From positions 1 through 64,000 of the forward strand of contig JAIYAQ010000006.1 of NCBI GenBank assembly GCA_027488975.1: a stretch of 64,000 nucleotides of DNA, read 5' to 3'. A model generated the notes under the pieces. The model was not told the DNA's origin. It ran no database searches and worked only from the letters and a program-made list of their open reading frames with translations. The number at the start of each line of letters is the position of its first letter. Positions within the stretch are counted from its first letter, which is position 1. The DNA comes from Cyanobium sp. E1_MAG_00006 (GTDB lineage: Bacteria; Cyanobacteriota; Cyanobacteriia; PCC-6307; Cyanobiaceae). This document shows positions 58,558 through 64,000 of the stretch, piece after piece. A program made the translations under genes and the position numbers.

Positions 58558-59461
58558 CGCGGTTGCCGGCGGCCATGGCGGTGGCCATGGCGCTGGCGCT
58601 CGAGCCGGCACCGTGCGCCTTGAGGTGCTCCACGAAGTGGCGGGTGGCTTCGGGGAAGCGGCCGTCTTCAGCCAGGGGCAGGGGGCCGGCCTCATCCAGA
58701 CCGGTGTCGCCCTCCATGGCCGGCGTGATCACCACGAGTGCCGGATCGAGAGCCGCGTCGTAGCGCCACCAGCGGTTCGGATCGCGGATGGCTGCGGAGG
58801 CCTGGTTGTGGGAGCCAACGGCGCCGGGCTGCGGGGGCTGGCTGGCTGGAGCTCGCTCCAGTGCTTCCTGCGCTTTCTGAGCCAGCAAGGTGCGGCGCTG
58901 TTCGGCCAGATCGGTGAGCAGCTGAGCGCGGGTGCGGCCGCGCAGCTGGAACAGCACGAAGGGGTCTTCGCTGAAGCGCTCGCCCATCAGGTAATAGACG
59001 GCGCTGACGTGCTTGCAGGGGTTGATCTTGTCCGGGCAGGTGCATTCGCTGCGCACCTCCTGCAACTTGAACGGGAACAGGCGCCGGCCGCTGGCGGCAA
59101 AGGCGCGTTCGATGTCCTGGGGCATCACGCCGGCCAGCAGCTGGGCCGACCAGCGGGCCTTCTGGCCGAGGGCCTCGAGCACGTAGCGCCAGTCGTCGTC
59201 GCTGAGCACATCCAGCCAGAGCTTCACCTTGTAGGGGTCTTCGCCGCTGCCCTGCACGCGGGCATGCACCCGACGCCCCTCAAAGCGGATCGAGAGCACG
59301 CTGCCGCTACGGGCGTACTCCCAGGCGCGTTCCAGCCGTTTCTTGAAGCGGTAGCCGTTGATCAGCTCCATCCACTGCTCCACCCACCAGGGCTGTTGGC
59401 CCAGGCCCTGATCGCCCAGTTGGGTGGTGATGGCGTTGTGGTTGCCGGGGGTGACGGTCAT
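58526..59461 (-). CDS. SWIM zinc-finger protein
   Basis: A 311-residue protein. WWVEQWMELINGYRFKKRLE starts the family-specific front, then LSIRFEGRRVHARVQGSGED. The SWIM finger CTCPDKINPCKHVSAVYYLM (CxCxnCxH) is near residue 145. After residue 200 it is Pro/Ala-rich. SWIM proteins bind DNA or partner proteins and are commonly encoded next to SNF2 helicases, as here with one short gene between. ATGA overlap with the upstream MNT gene. Confidence 0.88.
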   Translation of the reverse strand: MTVTPGNHNAITTQLGDQGLGQQPWWVEQWMELINGYRFKKRLERAWEYARSGSVLSIRFEGRRVHARVQGSGEDPYKVKLWLDVLSDDDWRYVLEALGQKARWSAQLLAGVMPQDIERAFAASGRRLFPFKLQEVRSECTCPDKINPCKHVSAVYYLMGERFSEDPFVLFQLRGRTRAQLLTDLAEQRRTLLAQKAQEALERAPASQPPQPGAVGSHNQASAAIRDPNRWWRYDAALDPALVVITPAMEGDTGLDEAGPLPLAEDGRFPEATRHFVEHLKAHGAGSSASAMATAMAAGNRDGTDAADATG

Positions 59462-59955
59462 GGGAAGAGTCTGCCGATGCGCTGGATGTGATCCCGCAGG
59501 CCTTGGTGCCGCAGGGATTCCCAGTGGGTCACATCGAACAGATAGGGGGTGGGGGGCTGGTCGAGGGCCTCGTGCAGCGCGGCGCTGCAATCTTCATCGG
59601 CACTGAAGGCCAGGTCGATGTCGGAGCCTTGCCAGTGGCGGCCCATGGCACGCGAGCCGTAGAGCTTCAGCCAGTGAAGCTGTGGAAAGTGCTCCTGCAG
59701 GCACTGGCTGATCTCGGTGACGGTGCGCTCGGGCAGGCCGTGGTCGGGTAGGCCGTGATCGGGCCGGCTGTGCTTGAACGCAGCGAGGGGGTGTTCGCGG
59801 CTGTGTCCTTGGTTTTGTAAGGGCTGTACAGAACCAAGGACAGTCTCTGCGGGATGGTCTCCCATGGCGGGGTTGCCGCCGTTGTCGGGCGCCAGGTTCT
59901 CGAAGCGCTGCAGCCAGCGGATGTCGCTCTGCTCCGGTGTGGTTCCCGTGCCCAT
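59458..59955 (-). CDS. Minimal nucleotidyltransferase (MNT) fused to a HEPT-like N-terminal scrap
   Basis: A 165-residue protein. The C-terminal half is an MNT antitoxin domain: LHWLKLYGSRAMGRHWQGSD followed by IDLAFSADED gives the GSxAxG...DxD catalytic motif. The first 20 residues, EQSDIRWLQRFENLAPDN, look like the front of a HEPT-domain toxin (HI0074 type: IRWxQRFxN). The HEPT core and its RX4-6H motif are absent. Between the two, a proline/His-rich stretch has PDHGLPDHGL. So an ancestral HEPT-MNT operon seems to have lost its toxin by deletion. Overlaps SWIM by 4 bases. Confidence 0.7.
   Translation of the reverse strand: MGTGTTPEQSDIRWLQRFENLAPDNGGNPAMGDHPAETVLGSVQPLQNQGHSREHPLAAFKHSRPDHGLPDHGLPERTVTEISQCLQEHFPQLHWLKLYGSRAMGRHWQGSDIDLAFSADEDCSAALHEALDQPPTPYLFDVTHWESLRHQGLRDHIQRIGRLFP
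59804..59842. repeat. Perfect 11-base inverted repeat inside the MNT/HEPT fusion
   Basis: TGTCCTTGGTT (59804-59814) and AACCAAGGACA (59832-59842) enclose 17 bases. It lies within the coding part joining the HEPT scrap to MNT. A long exact hairpin inside a gene is unusual and may mark the deletion junction or a tiny inserted element. Confidence 0.75.
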
Positions 59956-59959
59956 CGCC

Positions 59960-62900
59960 TCAGTCCTCGCTCAGGGTGACCAGCTCCTTGAGCTGGCGCA
60001 CGTCCATGCCGCCGAGCCAGTCCTCGCCGGAGCCAACGATGTCTTCGGCGAGCTTCGACTTCTCCTGGATCATGCGGTCGATGCGCTCCTCCACCGAGCC
60101 GCTGGTGACGAACTTGTGCACCAGCACGCGGTTCTGCTGGCCGATCCGGTAGGCGCGGTCCGTCGCCTGGTTTTCCACGGCCGGGTTCCACCAGCGGTCG
60201 ATGTGAAACACGTGGCTGGCGCGGGTGAGGTTGAGGCCCACGCCGCCGGCCTTGAGCGACAGCAGGAACAGCTGCGGGCCGCGCGGATCCTCCTGGAAGC
60301 GGTCGACCATCGCCTGGCGCTCGGTCTTGCTGGTGTTGCCGTAGAGGAACGGCACCTCCTGGCGCCATTTGCGCTCCAGGTGCGCCTTGAGCAGGTGGCC
60401 CCACTCGGCGAACTGCGTGAACAGCAGCGCCCGATCGCCCGCCTCGATCACCTCCTCGAGGATCTCTTCGAGCCGCTGCACCTTGGCGCTGCGGGCGGCG
60501 AACTCCTTGAAGAAGCCGGCATCGCCTGGATCGGGATCTTCCTTGAGGGCCAGGGCCGGGTGGTTGCAGATCTGCTTGAGCCGGGTGAGCAGCGCCAGCA
60601 CCTGGCCGTGCTTCTGACCCAGCGGTGCCCGGGCGATCGCATCGAGGCTCTCCTCGACGGTTTTGTTGTAGAGCTTCTTCTGCTCGGGGGCGAGGCCCAC
60701 CCATTCGTGCAGCTCGAGCTTCTCCGGTAGGTCGGAAATGATCGATTTGTCGGTTTTCAGCCGGCGCAGGATGAATGGGCCGACGCGGGCCTTCAGATCC
60801 CGCAGCGACGACATATCGCCATAGCGTTCGATCGGCAGGCGGTAGCGCTGGCGGAAGAACGGCTCATCACCGAGCACCTTCGGGTTGAGGAAATCCATCA
60901 GCGCCCACAGTTCGCTGACGCGGTTTTCCACCGGTGTGCCGGTGAGGGCGATCCGGAACCGGCTGCCGCCACCCTTGGTGCTGCGTAGGGGGCGGCCCAG
61001 ATCCCGGGCCGCCATCGACTGCTTGGCGGTGTGGTTCTTGATCGCCTGGGCTTCGTCGATCACCACGCCCTGCCAGTCGAGCTTGTCGAGCACTTCGCTG
61101 TCGCGCTGGAGCAGGCCGTAGCTGGTGAGCACGAGGTCCACTCCCGCCAGGGCCTTTTTCAGGGCTTCGGGCGTGCTGGGGCGGCGTGGGCCGTAGTGCT
61201 CGGTGACCACCAGCTCCGGTGTGAACGCCGCCGCCTCACGCTTCCAGTTGGTGAGCACCGAGGTGGGCGCCACCAGCAGCACCGGCCGCTTCAGTTCCTC
61301 CTCGGCCTTGAGGTGCTGCAGGAAGGCCAGCAGCTGGATCGTCTTGCCGAGGCCCATGTCGTCGGCCAGGCAGGCGCCCTGATCGAAGCGGTGCAGGAAG
61401 GCCAGCCAGCCCAGCCCGCGCTCCTGGTAGGGCCGCAGCTGGCCGGCGAAGCCGGGGGGCGCGGGCAGCGGATCGGGGGCCTTCTGCTGGTGGTACTGCT
61501 CCAGCACCGCCTGCAGGCGCGGCCCGGCTGTGAAGGCATGGACCGGCAGGCGCTGCAGCGTTTCGCCCTCGTTGCCGGTGATGCGCAGGGCATCGTCGAG
61601 GCTGAAGGGGTGATCGACGGCGCAGAACTTCTCGGCGTTCTTGAGATCAAGGGGGCGTAGCTCGATCCAGGCGCCCTTGTGCTGCACCAGCGGGCTGCGC
61701 TTGGCCGACAGCTTCTCGAGGTCGCGCAGGTTGAGCGTGACGCCGCCGATCATGAACTCCCAGCGCCACTCCAGGGTTTCGCCGAGGGTGAAGCCGCGCG
61801 ACTTCTCCGGCAGCTCGGCGGTGATCGCCAGGCCCAGGCGCGAGGCCAGGCCGCCCGAGAGGCTGGCGGGCAGCACCACGCCCACACCCACATCGCGCAG
61901 GCGGGCGGCGGCGGTGCGCACCAGCACGAAGGCCTCGGCCGGGGTGAGCTGCATCGCCTCCGGCGTGGCGGCATCGAGGCCCCGTTCGATCGGTTCGAAC
62001 ACCGTGAGCGCCCGGCCCAGGCCCTCCAGCAGCAGCGCCCCGGGCTGCTCCAGCTGGATCTCGCCCAGGGCCAGGCTGCCATCGCCCGCTCCCCAGACCA
62101 GCCCTGCCGGCACGCGCAGGCTTGGATCGGCTTCAGCCTGAAGGCCGAAGCGCAGCTCCCACAGCTCCTCGCCTTCGGCTGGCGTGAACAGCTCCAGGCA
62201 GGCCCGCGCCGGCGCCACCCGGCCGGCCACGGTTTCGCGCCAGTGATGGCTGGCGATCGCCAGCCGCTCCTGGTCCTCCTCGTCGAGGCCGATCTGACCG
62301 TCGCGGCTGGCCAGACCCTGCTCCCAGGCCTCCAGCAGCGGATCGAGCCCCTGGCCGCCCGGGGTGAAGGCCTCGCGCAGCTGGCCATCCACCAGCTTCT
62401 CCACAAGGCTGGCCACCAGCAGGCGGTTGGAGCGGGGCCGGCCGCAGGCCAGGTGTGTGTCGATGCGGGCGGCGGCCACTACCTGGGGCATGCGGGCCGC
62501 CAGTTCCTCGAGACGGCGACGGTCGTCCTCGCGGTTGAGCAGCGGCAGCCAGCTGGCGGTGCCGGCGGCGGCATCCGGAAGCCAGCGGCCGCGTGCGATC
62601 AGGCTCAGGCACCAGCGCTGCAGGTGGGCCCACCAGCGCAGGTCATCGCCCAGGCCGGCCTCGGCGTAGCCCGAGAGGGGCAGCTGGTTGAGCCATTCGG
62701 CGGCGGGGCCCGGCTTGAGGCACCAGCCCTCCACTTGCCAGGGCCACCAGCTCAGTTCCTTCGGCAGCGGTTCACCCGCCTGCAGGGGCAGGCCGCTCCA
62801 GGGATCGTCGGCGCCGGCCTTGCTGCCGCGCGCCCCCTGGCGGCGGCTGGGCAGAGTGAGGGTGGCCGAGGCCTGGCGCAGCGCCTCCGACCAGAAATTG

Positions 62901-63106
62901 TTCTCGTCCAGCCAGGTGGCCAGGGTGTCGAGATCGAGGCTGAGGGGGTGGGCCGGGGCTTCAGCGGCCAGCGCCTGTCCCGGTGCCACCGGTTCGGCCA
63001 CACGCCAGGTGTCCGCCCAGATCAGCAGGCCCGCAGAGGGGGCCTTGCCTTTGGCGAAGCTTCCCGCCGGGACGACGGGAAGCCAGGTGGCATGCAGCAG
63101 GCTCAT
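59960..63106 (-). CDS. SNF2-family ATP-dependent helicase
   Basis: A 1048-residue protein. The N-terminal half (1-about 560) is a cyanobacterial SNF2-associated region. The helicase core then carries motif I (ACLADDMGLGKTIQLLAFL), Ia (PVLLVAPTSVLTNWKREA), II (GVVIDEAQAIKN), III (FRIALTGTPVENRVSELW), and motifs V-VI (LLSLKAGGVGLNLTRASHVF, DRAYRIGQQNRVLVHKFV). It is an ATP-driven DNA translocase, probably in repair. Its stop is five bases before the MNT gene, and the SWIM gene lies beyond, forming one operon. Confidence 0.93.
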   Translation of the reverse strand: MSLLHATWLPVVPAGSFAKGKAPSAGLLIWADTWRVAEPVAPGQALAAEAPAHPLSLDLDTLATWLDENNFWSEALRQASATLTLPSRRQGARGSKAGADDPWSGLPLQAGEPLPKELSWWPWQVEGWCLKPGPAAEWLNQLPLSGYAEAGLGDDLRWWAHLQRWCLSLIARGRWLPDAAAGTASWLPLLNREDDRRRLEELAARMPQVVAAARIDTHLACGRPRSNRLLVASLVEKLVDGQLREAFTPGGQGLDPLLEAWEQGLASRDGQIGLDEEDQERLAIASHHWRETVAGRVAPARACLELFTPAEGEELWELRFGLQAEADPSLRVPAGLVWGAGDGSLALGEIQLEQPGALLLEGLGRALTVFEPIERGLDAATPEAMQLTPAEAFVLVRTAAARLRDVGVGVVLPASLSGGLASRLGLAITAELPEKSRGFTLGETLEWRWEFMIGGVTLNLRDLEKLSAKRSPLVQHKGAWIELRPLDLKNAEKFCAVDHPFSLDDALRITGNEGETLQRLPVHAFTAGPRLQAVLEQYHQQKAPDPLPAPPGFAGQLRPYQERGLGWLAFLHRFDQGACLADDMGLGKTIQLLAFLQHLKAEEELKRPVLLVAPTSVLTNWKREAAAFTPELVVTEHYGPRRPSTPEALKKALAGVDLVLTSYGLLQRDSEVLDKLDWQGVVIDEAQAIKNHTAKQSMAARDLGRPLRSTKGGGSRFRIALTGTPVENRVSELWALMDFLNPKVLGDEPFFRQRYRLPIERYGDMSSLRDLKARVGPFILRRLKTDKSIISDLPEKLELHEWVGLAPEQKKLYNKTVEESLDAIARAPLGQKHGQVLALLTRLKQICNHPALALKEDPDPGDAGFFKEFAARSAKVQRLEEILEEVIEAGDRALLFTQFAEWGHLLKAHLERKWRQEVPFLYGNTSKTERQAMVDRFQEDPRGPQLFLLSLKAGGVGLNLTRASHVFHIDRWWNPAVENQATDRAYRIGQQNRVLVHKFVTSGSVEERIDRMIQEKSKLAEDIVGSGEDWLGGMDVRQLKELVTLSED

Positions 63107-63144
63107 GGGGGCAAGTGGGCCGGTGCCTGCGCGGTGATCTCAGC

Positions 63145-64000
<856 letters not shown>

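Overview
The window looks like a picocyanobacterial chromosome of the Cyanobium/Synechococcus group. The evidence is the high GC content, the paired flavodiiron genes flv3-flv1, a cyanobacterial-type chorismate lyase (DUF98), two delta-9 acyl-lipid desaturases, a devBCA-type exporter, several small proteins of a cyanobacterial kind, and HIP1 octamers (GCGATCGC) such as 3377-3384, 6332-6339, 9574-9581 and 16187-16194. This placement is inference from gene content; no rRNA is present.

Layout. 1-4.4 kb: speE-speB (speB runs off the left edge), arfB, a PIN/RHH toxin-antitoxin pair, mazG, a methyltransferase and a DUF2227 protein. 4.5-7.3 kb: tRNA-Val(TAC), a lower-GC membrane-protein gene, a partial copy of the 3' half of the same tRNA (a probable attachment-site scar) and several small ORFs. 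7.3-19.6 kb: an SDR, a methyltransferase, a 2OG oxygenase, an MscS channel with a solute-binding lipoprotein, valS, a decayed devBCA operon and a TVP38 membrane protein. 19.7-31 kb: lower-GC DNA with two giant secreted phosphatase-like proteins and the wreck of a third. 31-33.8 kb: a zinc-ribbon gene and a WYL/TerB-like gene broken by a complete IS3-family element. 33.8-44.6 kb: ligA, SprT-like, chorismate lyase, a PilP/GspC-like protein, mnmG, a broken J-domain gene, dnaB and rplI. 44.6-48.2 kb: a fatty-acid desaturase cluster, two desaturases with two regulators and a clear palindromic operator. 48.4-53.3 kb: a PLP lyase and gcvH-gcvP. 54-58 kb: flv3-flv1. 58-64 kb: MEKHLA, SWIM, an MNT with a HEPT-like remnant, a SNF2 helicase, and the start of alaS.

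How it works together. Most of the window is housekeeping: translation (valS, alaS, rplI, arfB, mnmG), replication and repair (dnaB, ligA, SNF2), polyamines, C1/glycine metabolism and photoprotective O2 reduction by Flv1/Flv3. The accessory parts point to phosphate scavenging by type I-secreted phosphatases and to regulated membrane desaturation.

The most notable pattern is gene decay. devB carries two in-frame stops, devC and devA each have a one-base frameshift, a choice-of-anchor-I gene has three internal stops and two frameshifts, and the TerB-like gene carries a stop and an IS. The IS transposase is itself frameshifted, and a J-domain gene is cut by TAG. The devC, devA and transposase shifts all lie at four-base homopolymers, so sequencing error must be excluded for those; it explains the nonsense codons and the IS insertion much less well.
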